Source of the DNA: Pedobacter glucosidilyticus
Lineage (GTDB): Bacteria > Bacteroidota > Bacteroidia > Sphingobacteriales > Sphingobacteriaceae
Length of the DNA: 64,000 nucleotides
NCBI RefSeq assembly: GCF_002483235.1
Contig: NZ_DLHN01000035.1
Span: forward strand, 61,413-125,412
Direction of reading: 5' to 3'
Shown piece after piece: positions 33,767-42,501 of this stretch. The translations under genes were made by a program, and so were the position numbers. A model generated the notes under the pieces. It was given only the letters and a program-made list of their open reading frames with translations, ran no database searches and had not been told where the DNA came from. Numbering within the stretch: the stretch's first letter is position 1; the number at the start of each line of letters is the position of its first letter.

Positions 33767-34126
33767 ATGGAAGCAATAGCAAAATTAAATAATTGCCCTA
33801 CTTCTCCTCGTAAAATGAGACTGGTTGTTGATTTAATCAGAGGTGAACGCGTAGAAAAGGCACTTTATATCCTAAAATATACCAATAAAGAAGCAGCTAT
33901 AAGGGTTGAGAAACTATTATTATCTGCCATTAAAAATTGGGAGTTAAAAAATGAGGGTCAACGTCCTGAAGATGCTCAACTATTTGTGAAAACAATTATG
34001 GTTGATGGTGGTCGTCAGTTGAAACGTTTAAGACCTGCACCTCAGGGTCGTGGTTACAGAATACGTAAACGTTCTAACCATGTAACTTTGGTAGTAGATA
34101 GCAAAAATGTAGAACCTCAAAACTAA
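33767..34126 (+). CDS. rplV: Ribosomal protein L22
   Basis: A 119-residue protein whose beta hairpin reaches into the exit tunnel. TSPRKMRLVVDLIRG at the start and GRQLKRLRPAPQGRGYRIRK (the hairpin) near the end are intact. The gap to rpsS is six bases. Confidence 0.97.
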   Translation: MEAIAKLNNCPTSPRKMRLVVDLIRGERVEKALYILKYTNKEAAIRVEKLLLSAIKNWELKNEGQRPEDAQLFVKTIMVDGGRQLKRLRPAPQGRGYRIRKRSNHVTLVVDSKNVEPQN

Positions 34127-34136
34127 TTAAGAAGAA

Positions 34137-34928
34137 ATGGGACAAAAGGCTAATCCAATAGGAAACAGATTAGGAATCATCAGAGGATGGGATTCTAACT
34201 GGTATGGTGGTAATAACTATTCTGATAAATTAGTTGAGGATGAAAAGATTCGTAAATACCTTTCAGTGCGTATAGCAAAAGGTGGCGTATCTAAAGTTGT
34301 TATCGAAAGAACATTAAAACGTATAACTGTTACTATTCACACTGCTCGTCCGGGTATTGTAATCGGTAAAGGCGGTTCAGAAGTTGATAAAATCAAAGAA
34401 GAGTTAAAGAAATTAACTAAGAAAGATGTTCAAATCAATATTTTTGAAATCAAAAGACCTGAGCTAGATGCAAAATTGGTGGCAGATGGTGTTGCGAAAC
34501 AATTAGAAGCTCGTATCTCTTTCAGAAGAGCTATGAAAACTTCTATCGCATCAACTATGAGAATGGGTGCAGAAGGAATTAAAATTATGTGCTCTGGCCG
34601 TTTAGGTGGTGCAGAGATGGCTCGTTCTGAACAATACAAAGACGGTAGAATTCCTCTACACACTTTCAGAGCTGATATTGATTATGCTTTAGGTGAAGCA
34701 TTAACTACTTACGGTAAAATCGGTATCAAAGTATGGATTTGTAAAGGTGAAGTTTACGGTAAGAGAGATTTATCTCCAAATATCGGAGCTAGCGCAGGTA
34801 AAGGTGGAAAAACCGAAGGTTCTTCAAACTTTGCTCCAAGAGGTGGCGAGCGTGGTGATAGAAAAGGTGGTAACAACCGTGGTGGAAACCGTGGTGGTGC
34901 CGGTGGAGCTAATAGAGGTAAAAGATAA
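34137..34928 (+). CDS. rpsC: Ribosomal protein S3 with a Gly/Arg-rich tail
   Basis: MGQKANPIGNRLGIIRGWDS at the start, the KH-domain core VIGKGGSEVDKI and RAMKTSIASTMRMGAEGIKI mark S3, which guards the mRNA entry channel. At 263 residues it is longer than E. coli S3 (about 233) because of a C-terminal RGG-like tail (GGERGDRKGGNNRGGNRGG), a feature seen in Bacteroidetes. A 41-base gap follows before rplP. Confidence 0.98.
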   Translation: MGQKANPIGNRLGIIRGWDSNWYGGNNYSDKLVEDEKIRKYLSVRIAKGGVSKVVIERTLKRITVTIHTARPGIVIGKGGSEVDKIKEELKKLTKKDVQINIFEIKRPELDAKLVADGVAKQLEARISFRRAMKTSIASTMRMGAEGIKIMCSGRLGGAEMARSEQYKDGRIPLHTFRADIDYALGEALTTYGKIGIKVWICKGEVYGKRDLSPNIGASAGKGGKTEGSSNFAPRGGERGDRKGGNNRGGNRGGAGGANRGKR

Positions 34929-34969
34929 TTCAGTTAGAAACTATCGTTTAACGATTAAAGAATAAAGTA

Positions 34970-35392
34970 ATGTTACAGCCAAAAAGAACGAAGTTCAGAA
35001 AAATGCAGAAGGGCAGAATGAAAGGCCTAGCCACTCGTGGTGCTGAGCTTGCATTCGGTTCATTCGGAATAAAATCACTGGAAGAGTGCTGGATTACCAG
35101 CCGCCAGATAGAAGCAGCCCGTATTGCGGTAACACGTTTTATGAAACGTGAAGGCCAAGTATGGATTCGTATTTTCCCAGACAAACCAGTTACCAAGAAA
35201 CCTGCGGAAGTACGTATGGGTAAAGGTAAAGGTGCGCCTGAGTATTGGGTTGCAGTTGTAAGACCAGGTAGAATCCTTTTCGAAGCAGAAGGTGTGCCTT
35301 TTGAGGTTGCTAAAGAAGCTATGCGTCTTGCGGCTCAGAAATTACCGGTTCAAACTAAGTTTGTAGTACGTAGAGATTACGTAGAAGCATAA
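34970..35392 (+). CDS. rplP: Ribosomal protein L16
   Basis: A 140-residue protein near the A and P sites. MLQPKRTKFRKMQKGRMKG, RQIEAARIAVTRFMKR and RMGKGKGAPEYWVAVV are canonical. A 75-base spacer follows before rpmC, longer than others in the operon, without an obvious hairpin. Confidence 0.98.
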   Translation: MLQPKRTKFRKMQKGRMKGLATRGAELAFGSFGIKSLEECWITSRQIEAARIAVTRFMKREGQVWIRIFPDKPVTKKPAEVRMGKGKGAPEYWVAVVRPGRILFEAEGVPFEVAKEAMRLAAQKLPVQTKFVVRRDYVEA

Positions 35393-35467
35393 AACCAGTT
35401 TTTAGTTTTTTTTGTTGGCCGTTACCTAACAAAGACAGCTTAAACTAAACTAATTACTAATAGTAAA

Positions 35468-35686
35468 ATGAAATACGCAGAAATTAAAGCGCTGGCTACA
35501 GACGAAATTGTTGCCAGAATTCAGGAAGAAAAAGCGACTATGACTAAGTTGAAATTTGCACATGCAGTTTCATCAATAGAGAATCCTACTAGAATTTATA
35601 AATCTAGAAAGACTATTGCTCGCTTAAGTACAGAATTAACTCAGCGCCAAGCGCAAGCTAAGGCAGCTTCTGAAAGTAACTCATAA
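35468..35686 (+). CDS. rpmC: Ribosomal protein L29
   Basis: A 72-residue helical hairpin protein at the tunnel exit. KYAEIKALATDEIVARI and ENPTRIYKSRKTIARLSTEL fit the family. The short Ala/Ser tail is unremarkable. Confidence 0.95.
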   Translation: MKYAEIKALATDEIVARIQEEKATMTKLKFAHAVSSIENPTRIYKSRKTIARLSTELTQRQAQAKAASESNS

Positions 35687-35700
35687 TTTTTAGAGTCGAA

Positions 35701-35955
35701 ATGGAAAGAAAATTAAGAAAAACAAGAATTGGGTTAGTGGTGAGCAATAAGATGGATAAATCTATTGTAGTGAGTGTGGAGAGAAAAGTAAAGCACCCAA
35801 TTTATGGTAAGTTCGTAAAGACGACTACCAAATTTATGGCTCATGACGAGAAAAATGATTGCGGTGTTGGAGATACCGTTTTGATCATGGAGACACGTCC
35901 TCTGAGTAAGAACAAAAACTGGAGATTAGTTGAAATTTTAGAAAGGGCTAAGTAA
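35701..35955 (+). CDS. rpsQ: Ribosomal protein S17
   Basis: An 84-residue OB-fold protein binding 16S rRNA early in assembly. RKTRIGLVVSNKMDKSIVVSVER and ETRPLSKNKNWRLVEI are canonical. One base separates it from rplN. Confidence 0.97.
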   Translation: MERKLRKTRIGLVVSNKMDKSIVVSVERKVKHPIYGKFVKTTTKFMAHDEKNDCGVGDTVLIMETRPLSKNKNWRLVEILERAK

Positions 35956-35956
35956 G

Positions 35957-36325
35957 ATGGTACAACAGGAATCACGATTAAACGTTGCCGACAATTCTGG
36001 AGCTAAAGAAGTTTTAGTTATCAGAGTGTTAGGTGGTACCGGTAAGAGATATGCTTCTATTGGTGACAAAGTGGTAGTAACTGTAAAAGCAGCACTTCCA
36101 TCAGGAAACATCAAAAAGGGAACAGTATCTAAAGCTGTAGTAGTTAGAACGAAAAAGGAAATCAGAAGAAAAGATGGTTCTTATATCCGTTTTGACGATA
36201 ACGCGGCAGTATTATTAAATAACCAGGATGAACCAAGAGGTACACGTATCTTTGGCCCGGTTGCAAGAGAACTGCGTGAAAAACAATTCATGAAAATTGT
36301 ATCATTAGCACCGGAGGTTTTGTAA
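35957..36325 (+). CDS. rplN: Ribosomal protein L14
   Basis: A 122-residue protein at the subunit interface. MVQQESRLNVADNSGAKEV, VVVRTKKEIRRKDGSYIRFDDNA and GTRIFGPVARELR are fully conserved. It is one base from rplX. Confidence 0.98.
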   Translation: MVQQESRLNVADNSGAKEVLVIRVLGGTGKRYASIGDKVVVTVKAALPSGNIKKGTVSKAVVVRTKKEIRRKDGSYIRFDDNAAVLLNNQDEPRGTRIFGPVARELREKQFMKIVSLAPEVL

Positions 36326-36326
36326 A

Positions 36327-36668
36327 ATGGAAAATAAGAAAAAATCACAACCAAAATTAAATATCCGTAAAGGAGATTTAGTAACGGTTATCGCCGGAGA
36401 CTCTAAAGGTCAACAAGGTAAAGTAGTTGAAGTAAGAATTAAAGAAAACAGAGCTATCGTAGAAGGTGCTAATATGGTTTCTAAACATTCTAAACCAAGT
36501 GCTACTAATCCTAATGGCGGTATTAGTAAAAAAGAAGCTCCTATTCATATCTCTAACTTAGCATTAGTTGATCCTAAAACGGGTAAAGCTACAAGAGTTT
36601 CAAGAAAGAGAACAGAAGACGGAAAAGTTGTTAGAATAGCTAAAAAATCTGGGGAGGAAATTAACTAA
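36327..36668 (+). CDS. rplX: Ribosomal protein L24
   Basis: A 113-residue assembly-initiating protein with an N-terminal KOW motif (IRKGDLVTVIAGDSKGQQGKV) and a basic C-terminus (RVSRKRTEDGKVVRIAKKSG). The stop codon overlaps the rplE start by one base (TAATG). Confidence 0.97.
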   Translation: MENKKKSQPKLNIRKGDLVTVIAGDSKGQQGKVVEVRIKENRAIVEGANMVSKHSKPSATNPNGGISKKEAPIHISNLALVDPKTGKATRVSRKRTEDGKVVRIAKKSGEEIN

Positions 36669-37237
36669 TGGCTTACGTACCAAGATTAAAAGACAAATAT
36701 AAGGCAGAAATTGTTGATGCTCTTAAGGATAAGTTCCAATATAAGAGTGTTATGCAAGTGCCTAAGTTAAAGAAAATCGCTATCAACCAAGGTGTTGGTG
36801 CGGGCGTAACTGATAAAAAGGTAGTTGAAGCAGCAATTGTAGAGTTAACTACTATCACCGGACAACAAGCTGTTGCAGCAAAGTCTAAAAAAGATATCTC
36901 TAACTTTAAATTACGTAAAGGTATGCCAGTAGGTGTACGTGTAACTTTACGTGATAATAAAATGTATGAGTTTTTAGACCGTTTAATCGCAGTTGCCTTA
37001 CCACGTATCCGTGACTTCAAAGGTATTAACGATAAAGGCTTTGATGGAAATGGAAACTATACTTTAGGTGTATCAGAGCAAATTATCTTCCCTGAGATTA
37101 ATATTGATAAAATCAATAAAATCCAAGGTATGGATATCACTTTTGTAACTAGTGCCGGAACAGATGTAGAAGCGTTAGAGTTACTTAAACAATTCGGGTT
37201 ACCATTTAAAAATCAAAATAAAGTTAACAATGGCTAA
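36668..37237 (+). CDS. rplE: Ribosomal protein L5
   Basis: A 189-residue 5S rRNA-binding protein. MQVPKLKKIAINQGVGAG, RVTLRDNKMYEFLDRLI and NYTLGVSEQIIFPEI are canonical. It overlaps the rpsN start by eight bases. Confidence 0.98.
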   Translation: MAYVPRLKDKYKAEIVDALKDKFQYKSVMQVPKLKKIAINQGVGAGVTDKKVVEAAIVELTTITGQQAVAAKSKKDISNFKLRKGMPVGVRVTLRDNKMYEFLDRLIAVALPRIRDFKGINDKGFDGNGNYTLGVSEQIIFPEINIDKINKIQGMDITFVTSAGTDVEALELLKQFGLPFKNQNKVNNG

Positions 37238-37499
37238 AGAAGGTGTAAAAGCTCGCGAAATTAAGCGTCAAAAATTAGTAGCAAAGTTTGCTGCTAAAAG
37301 AGAAGAATTAAAAGCTGCTGGAGATTTTGCGGGATTAGATAAATTACCAAAAAACTCTTCACCTGTTCGTTTACACAATCGTTGTAAATTAACTGGTCGT
37401 CCAAGAGGTTACATGCGTCAGTTCGGTATTTCAAGGGTTACTTTCCGTGAAATGGCACTTGCAGGTAAGATTCCGGGGGTTAGAAAAGCAAGCTGGTAA
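37230..37499 (+). CDS. rpsN: Ribosomal protein S14 (zinc-free type)
   Basis: An 89-residue protein. The C-terminal RLHNRCKLTGRPRGYMRQFGISRVTFREMA is the S14 signature. The length and the single cysteine in this core show the long, zinc-independent form rather than the 61-residue four-cysteine form. Confidence 0.97.
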   Translation: MAKEGVKAREIKRQKLVAKFAAKREELKAAGDFAGLDKLPKNSSPVRLHNRCKLTGRPRGYMRQFGISRVTFREMALAGKIPGVRKASW

Positions 37500-37514
37500 T
37501 TAAATTAAAAGAAT

Positions 37515-37555
37515 AAAGAATTTTTTTGTACTTTTGCGGTCCAAAAAAATTCTTT
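37515..37555 (+). promoter_or_regulatory. Perfect inverted repeat enclosing a -7 box between rpsN and rpsH
   Basis: AAAGAATTTTTTTG (37515-37528) and CAAAAAAATTCTTT (37542-37555) are perfectly complementary over 14 bases and are followed by TTATTTAT. The 13-base loop contains TACTTTTG (37529-37536), a good -7 box. Read as RNA it is a weak, AU-rich terminator or processing site; read as DNA it could be an internal promoter. No good -33 box is present. Confidence 0.55.
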
Positions 37556-37574
37556 TTATTTATATAACAATAAA

Positions 37575-37973
37575 ATGTATACAGATCCAATAGCAGATTA
37601 TCTTACAAGAGTAAGGAATGCCATCAAGGCCAACCATAGGGTTGTTGAAATTCCTGCATCGAACCTGAAAAAAGAAATTACAAAAGTTCTTTTTGATAAA
37701 GGTTATATCACGAACTATAAGTTTGAGGATAACGATGCGCAAGGCACAATTAAAGTTGCATTAAAGTATCATCCAATTACTAAAGTTCCTGCTATTCGCA
37801 CCATAACAAGAGCGAGTAAACCAGGTTTGAGAAAGTATGCAGGTGTTAGTACTATGCCACGAGTATTAAACGGTTTAGGCGTTGCTATCATGTCAACTTC
37901 AAAAGGAGTAATGACTGATAAAGAAGCTAGACAGTTAAATGTAGGTGGTGAAGTTTTATGTTACGTTTATTAA
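37575..37973 (+). CDS. rpsH: Ribosomal protein S8
   Basis: A 132-residue primary 16S-binding protein. MYTDPIADYLTRVRNAIKANH at the start and GLGVAIMSTSKGVMTDKEAR near the end are canonical. In E. coli S8 represses the spc operon; whether the repeat before this gene serves a like purpose is unknown. Confidence 0.98.
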   Translation: MYTDPIADYLTRVRNAIKANHRVVEIPASNLKKEITKVLFDKGYITNYKFEDNDAQGTIKVALKYHPITKVPAIRTITRASKPGLRKYAGVSTMPRVLNGLGVAIMSTSKGVMTDKEARQLNVGGEVLCYVY

Positions 37974-37989
37974 TTAGGAGGAGAAAGAG

Positions 37990-38547
37990 ATGTCAAGAAT
38001 AGGAAAAGCCCCGATTTCAATCCCTAGTGGAGTAACGGTTACAGTTTCTTCAAGCAATTTAGTTTCTGTAAAAGGACCTAAAGGAGAATTGAGTCAACAA
38101 GTTGATGCTGATATCATCGTTGAGCAAGAAAATAATACTTTATTAGTAAAACGTCCTTCAGATCAAAAACGTCATAAAGCTTTACATGGCTTATACAGAG
38201 CCTTACTTAACAACATGGTTGTTGGTGTAACAGAAGGTTACAAATTAGAGCAAGAATTGGTAGGTGTTGGTTATAAAGCGTCTAATCAAGGAAATACATT
38301 AGATTTAGTTCTAGGATATTCTCACCATATCGTTTTTGCTTTACCTCAAGAAATTAAAGTTTCAACAACTTCTGAAAAAGGTAAAAACCCAACCATCATT
38401 TTAGAATCTATAGATAAGCAATTGCTTGGTCAAGTTGCAGCTAAGATTCGCTCATTCAGAACTCCAGAGCCTTACAAAGGTAAAGGTATTAAGTTCGTAG
38501 GTGAGCAGTTAAGAAGAAAAGCAGGTAAGTCAGCAGCTAAAAAATAA
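37990..38547 (+). CDS. rplF: Ribosomal protein L6
   Basis: A 185-residue protein near the factor-binding site. MSRIGKAPISIPSGV, VKGPKGELSQ and TPEPYKGKGIKFVGEQLRRKAGKSA are intact. A strong ribosome-binding site (AGGAGG) sits just before the ATG. Confidence 0.98.
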   Translation: MSRIGKAPISIPSGVTVTVSSSNLVSVKGPKGELSQQVDADIIVEQENNTLLVKRPSDQKRHKALHGLYRALLNNMVVGVTEGYKLEQELVGVGYKASNQGNTLDLVLGYSHHIVFALPQEIKVSTTSEKGKNPTIILESIDKQLLGQVAAKIRSFRTPEPYKGKGIKFVGEQLRRKAGKSAAKK

Positions 38548-38552
38548 TTGTT

Positions 38553-38909
38553 ATGGCAGGAAAAGTAAAATTATCCCGTAGGGAAAGAATAAAAAAAGGT
38601 ATCAGAAAAAGAGTTTCTGGTTCTACAGAGCGCCCTCGTTTATCTGTTTTCAGAAGTAACAAAGGTATTTATGCTCAAATTATTGATGATATAGCTGGTA
38701 AAACTATTGTTTCAGCTTCATCAGTAGAGAAGGATTTCAGTGCAAATGGTAATAAAGTAGATCAATCTAAAGAGGTTGGTAAAAAAGTTGCAGAGAAGGC
38801 TATTGCTGCTGGAATTAAACAAGTAGTTTTTGATAGAAACGGTTACTTATACCACGGACGTATTAAGTCTTTGGCAGAAGGTGCCCGTGAAGCAGGTTTA
38901 ATATTTTAA
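38553..38909 (+). CDS. rplR: Ribosomal protein L18
   Basis: A 118-residue 5S rRNA-binding protein. RERIKKGIRKRVSGSTERPRLSVFRSNK and FDRNGYLYHGRIKSLAEGAREAGL are canonical. Five bases separate it from rplF. Confidence 0.97.
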   Translation: MAGKVKLSRRERIKKGIRKRVSGSTERPRLSVFRSNKGIYAQIIDDIAGKTIVSASSVEKDFSANGNKVDQSKEVGKKVAEKAIAAGIKQVVFDRNGYLYHGRIKSLAEGAREAGLIF

Positions 38910-38921
38910 TTTCAGAAGCAG

Positions 38922-39440
38922 ATGTCAACTATCAATATAAAAAGAGTAAAAGCAAACGAGATTGAATTAAAAGATCGTTTGGTTAGCATCCAACGTGTTG
39001 CTAAAGTTACCAAAGGTGGTCGTACTTTCAGTTTTTCAGCTATCGTAGTTGTTGGTGATGAAAACGGCGTTGTAGGTTATGGTTTAGGAAAAGCAAAAGA
39101 GGTTACTGAGGCAATTGCTAAAGGAATTGATGATGCGAAAAAGAACTTAGTTAAAGTCCCTATCATTAATGCTACTATACCTCATGAGCAAATCGGTAAA
39201 TTTTCTGGAGGTTTCGTTTTCTTGAAACCTGCATCAAATGGTACCGGTGTTATTGCTGGTGGTGCGATGAGAGCAGTATTAGAATCTGCAGGAATCCATA
39301 ACGTACTTGCAAAATCAAAAGGTTCTTCAAATCCACATAACGTGGTTAAAGCTACTATCTCAGCATTATCTCAACTAAGAGATGCTCATACTGTAGCTCA
39401 TAACAGAGGTGTTTCATTAAGTAAAGTATTTAACGGTTAA
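38922..39440 (+). CDS. rpsE: Ribosomal protein S5
   Basis: A 172-residue protein important for decoding accuracy. The double-stranded-RNA-binding-like N-terminus (ELKDRLVSIQRVAKVTKGGR) and the C-terminal GTGVIAGGAMRAVLESAGI segment are canonical. Confidence 0.98.
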   Translation: MSTINIKRVKANEIELKDRLVSIQRVAKVTKGGRTFSFSAIVVVGDENGVVGYGLGKAKEVTEAIAKGIDDAKKNLVKVPIINATIPHEQIGKFSGGFVFLKPASNGTGVIAGGAMRAVLESAGIHNVLAKSKGSSNPHNVVKATISALSQLRDAHTVAHNRGVSLSKVFNG

Positions 39441-39444
39441 TACG

Positions 39445-39624
39445 ATGGCTAAGATCAAAATAACTCAAATTAAGAGCGTGATCGATAGAAGTGAACGCCA
39501 AAAAAGAACTATCCAAGCTTTAGGATTAACTAAAATTAATCAAAGCGTAGAGGTAGAAGCTACTCCGTCAATTATCGGAATGGTAAAAGCAGTAAATCAT
39601 TTGGTAGCAATCGAAAAAGTTTAA
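39445..39624 (+). CDS. rpmD: Ribosomal protein L30
   Basis: A 59-residue protein, easily missed because of its size. It reads MAKIKITQIKSVIDRSERQK, then RTIQALGLTKINQSVE, ending VNHLVAIEKV, the standard L30 fold and length. It lies four bases after rpsE and five before rplO, its usual place. Confidence 0.96.
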   Translation: MAKIKITQIKSVIDRSERQKRTIQALGLTKINQSVEVEATPSIIGMVKAVNHLVAIEKV

Positions 39625-39629
39625 TTACC

Positions 39630-40076
39630 ATGAATTTAAGTAATTTAAAACCTGCAGAAGGTTCAGTAAAAAATAGAAAAAGAATTGGTCGTGGTACCGG
39701 TTCTGGACGTGGAGGAACGTCTACACGTGGTCATAAAGGAGCTGGTTCACGTTCTGGCTATTCTTCAAAAGTTGGTTTTGAAGGTGGACAAATGCCTTTA
39801 CAACGTCGTGTTCCTAAAGTAGGATTTAAAAATCCTAACCGTGTTGAGTTTGTAGGTGTCAATCTAGATGTTCTACAGGGTTTAACAGAGAAATTTAATC
39901 TTTCTCTTATAGACTTTGATGTAATGAAAGAGCATGGATTGGTATCTAAAAATGATTTGGTGAAGATTTTGGGTAGAGGCGAATTAAAAGCTAAATTAGA
40001 AGTAAAAGCACATGCATTTACAGCTGCCGCATCAAAAGCAATTGAAGCTGCCGGTGGTTCTGTTGTTAAATTATAA
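39630..40076 (+). CDS. rplO: Ribosomal protein L15
   Basis: A 148-residue late-assembly protein. NLSNLKPAEGSVKNRKRIG, the Gly/Arg-rich GRGTGSGRGGTSTRGHKGAGS and GFEGGQMPLQRRVPKVGF are canonical. Three bases separate it from secY. Confidence 0.98.
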   Translation: MNLSNLKPAEGSVKNRKRIGRGTGSGRGGTSTRGHKGAGSRSGYSSKVGFEGGQMPLQRRVPKVGFKNPNRVEFVGVNLDVLQGLTEKFNLSLIDFDVMKEHGLVSKNDLVKILGRGELKAKLEVKAHAFTAAASKAIEAAGGSVVKL

Positions 40077-40079
40077 TTA

Positions 40080-41414
40080 ATGAAGAAGCTGTTCACAACT
40101 TTATCCAATATTTGGAAAATTGAAGAATTAAGAGTGCGTATTTTATACACACTCTTAATTCTTTTAGTTTATAGAATTGGTTCATTTATCGTATTGCCAG
40201 GTGTTGATCCTGCGTCTTTAGATACTGGTGAGGCCAAAGAAGGTTTATTAGGTTTACTTAATATGTTTGCAGGAGGTTCTTTCTCAAGAGCTTCTATTTT
40301 TGCATTAGGGGTAATGCCTTATATTTCTGCATCTATCGTCATTCAATTATTAGGAATTGCGGTTCCTTATTTTCAGAAATTGCAAAAGGAAGGTGAAAGT
40401 GGAAGAAAGAAAATCAATCAAATCACTCGTTATTTAACTATTATAATCACTGCTTTACAAGCTATAGGATATGTTAAATCTCAAATAACACCTGACGCTA
40501 GACTTATAGCTGAGCCACTTTTTAGTATTACCTCTATGGTAGTGTTAACAGCAGGAACAATGTTTGTAATGTGGATGGGTGAAAAAATTACTGATAAGGG
40601 TATTGGTAATGGTATTTCATTATTAATCATGGTGGGTATTATTGCTCAGCTTCCTTATGGTATTTCAGCGGAGTTCTTAAGTAGACAAAATGGTCAAGGA
40701 GGTTTAATCGCTTTCTTTATCGAATTTGTTGCCTTGTTTGCGGTTGTGATGTTCACGGTTTTGATTATTCAAGGAACCAGAAAAGTACCTGTACAATATG
40801 CTAAAAAAATTGTTGGAAATAAACAATATGGCGGTGTTAGACAGTATATTCCTTTGAAGCTTAATGCGGCTGGTGTAATGCCGATTATTTTCGCTCAAGC
40901 AATTATGTTTATTCCTTCTACTATTGGTCAGTTTTTTCCGGAAGCTCAATCTTCTTTATTAACATCCTTTAGTGATTATACATCTTTAGCTTACAACTTA
41001 ACTTTCGCTATTTTAATTATCCTGTTTACTTTCTTTTATACAGCCATTACGATTAATCCTAATCAAATGTCTGATGATATGAAAAAGAATGGTGGTTTTG
41101 TTCCAGGAGTAAAGCCAGGTAAAACAACAGCTGATTATATAGATGGAGTTATTTCTAAGATTACTTTACCTGGGTCTATATTCTTAGCTATTATAGCAAT
41201 TTTACCTTCTATAGCTATTATTGCTGGTGTTAACTCTCAGTTTGCGCATTTCTTTGGAGGTACATCACTATTAATCTTAGTAGCTGTAGTACTAGATACT
41301 TTACAACAAGTAGAAAGTCATTTATTAATGCGTCATTATGATGGATTAATGAAAACAGGTAGAATTAAAGGACGTAATCCAGTTGGAGCAGCAACTTCCG
41401 GTTCTGCAATTTAA
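40080..41414 (+). CDS. secY: Preprotein translocase subunit SecY
   Basis: A 444-residue channel with ten predicted helices. RVRILYTLLILLVYRIGSFI, GIMPYISASIVIQLL-like (ALGVMPYISASIVIQLLGI), EKITDKGIGNGISLLI and the cytoplasmic loop GGFVPGVKPGKTTADYI are all present. It forms the translocation pore with SecE and SecG. Its normal place after rplO is kept. Confidence 0.98.
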   Translation: MKKLFTTLSNIWKIEELRVRILYTLLILLVYRIGSFIVLPGVDPASLDTGEAKEGLLGLLNMFAGGSFSRASIFALGVMPYISASIVIQLLGIAVPYFQKLQKEGESGRKKINQITRYLTIIITALQAIGYVKSQITPDARLIAEPLFSITSMVVLTAGTMFVMWMGEKITDKGIGNGISLLIMVGIIAQLPYGISAEFLSRQNGQGGLIAFFIEFVALFAVVMFTVLIIQGTRKVPVQYAKKIVGNKQYGGVRQYIPLKLNAAGVMPIIFAQAIMFIPSTIGQFFPEAQSSLLTSFSDYTSLAYNLTFAILIILFTFFYTAITINPNQMSDDMKKNGGFVPGVKPGKTTADYIDGVISKITLPGSIFLAIIAILPSIAIIAGVNSQFAHFFGGTSLLILVAVVLDTLQQVESHLLMRHYDGLMKTGRIKGRNPVGAATSGSAI

Positions 41415-41422
41415 TTTGATCC

Positions 41423-42208
41423 ATGCCAAGAGTTATTTTAAAGACAGCAGAAGAAATAGAGCTGATTAGGGAAAGTTCTTTACTAGTAGCTAAAACACAT
41501 GGTGAAATTGCAAATGTTATAGGCCCCGGAGTTACTACACAAAAATTGAATGATTTAGCAGAGGAGTTTATAAGAGACCATGGAGGCATTCCTGCTTTTT
41601 TAAATTATAATGGGTTTCCTTATTCGCTATGTATCTCTTTAAATGATCAAGTAGTTCATGGCTTTCCAAGTAAGTACACACTTAAAGAAGGGGATATCGT
41701 TTCAGTAGATTGTGGTGTAGTGAAAAATAGTTTTTATGGCGATTCTGCTTATACTTTCGCAATAGGTGAAATAGATGAAGAGACCAAGAAATTATTGAAG
41801 GTAACTAAAGAGTGTCTTCTCAAAGGAATAGAAAAAGCTGTAGCCGGGAATAGAATAGGTGATTTAGCCTATGCCATACAAGAACATGCAGAAAGTAATG
41901 GTTTTGGTGTTGTAAGAGAATTGGTAGGACATGGCGTTGGTCATAAACTACACGAAAAGCCAGAAGTTCCTAATTACGGGAAGCGAGGAGTAGGGATAAA
42001 GTTAGAGGAAGGTATGGTGTTAGCAATTGAACCCATGATAAATGCAGGAAGAGCTGGTGTTAAATTTTGGGATGATGGATGGACAGTATCAACTATAGAT
42101 AAGAAACCATCTGCTCATTTTGAACATACGGTAGCAGTTAAAAAGGGCAAAGCAGATGTGTTATCGTCCTTTGCATACATTGAAGAAGTTTTAAATAATA
42201 AAATTTAA
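41423..42208 (+). CDS. map: Methionine aminopeptidase, type I
   Basis: A 261-residue enzyme that removes initiator methionine. Metal-binding residues lie in SVDCGVVKNSFYGDSAYTF (two Asp), HGVGHKLHEKP (His), MVLAIEPMIN (Glu) and AHFEHTVAV (Glu). Eight bases separate it from secY. As usual in the phylum, adk is absent at this position. Confidence 0.97.
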   Translation: MPRVILKTAEEIELIRESSLLVAKTHGEIANVIGPGVTTQKLNDLAEEFIRDHGGIPAFLNYNGFPYSLCISLNDQVVHGFPSKYTLKEGDIVSVDCGVVKNSFYGDSAYTFAIGEIDEETKKLLKVTKECLLKGIEKAVAGNRIGDLAYAIQEHAESNGFGVVRELVGHGVGHKLHEKPEVPNYGKRGVGIKLEEGMVLAIEPMINAGRAGVKFWDDGWTVSTIDKKPSAHFEHTVAVKKGKADVLSSFAYIEEVLNNKI

Positions 42209-42226
42209 ATATTAAAAAATTTTATT

Positions 42227-42234
42227 TAATTTTG
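42227..42234 (+). promoter_or_regulatory. Possible internal promoter (-7 box) before infA
   Basis: TAATTTTG matches TAnnTTTG and lies 45 bases before the infA ATG in an otherwise AT-rich spacer; no TTTG -33 box stands at the right distance. A short hairpin (CCCGC-TTTG-GTGGG) follows it in the leader. Confidence 0.45.
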
Positions 42235-42278
42235 CAGCCCGCTTTGGTGGGTAGAATTAAATAAATAATAATTATTAT

Positions 42279-42497
42279 ATGGCTAAACAATCCTCTATTG
42301 AGCAAGACGGAGTAATTAAAGAAGCATTATCAAATGCGATGTTTCGTGTTGAATTAGAGAACGGTCATGAGATCATAGCACATATTTCTGGTAAAATGAG
42401 GATGCACTACATCAAAATTTTGCCTGGAGATAGAGTGAAATTGGAGATGTCTCCATATGATCTTACTAAGGGTAGAATTACTTATAGATATAAATAA
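42279..42497 (+). CDS. infA: Translation initiation factor IF-1
   Basis: A 72-residue OB-fold factor occupying the A site in initiation. MAKQSSIEQDGVIKEALSNA, FRVELENGHEIIAHISGKMR and SPYDLTKGRITYRYK are canonical, at the standard length. Confidence 0.98.
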   Translation: MAKQSSIEQDGVIKEALSNAMFRVELENGHEIIAHISGKMRMHYIKILPGDRVKLEMSPYDLTKGRITYRYK

Positions 42498-42501
42498 GAA
42501 A

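Noticed and set aside
34747..34965. A 72-codon frame over the end of rpsC
   Set aside because: It is an alternative reading of the S3 Gly/Arg tail with no own ribosome-binding site.
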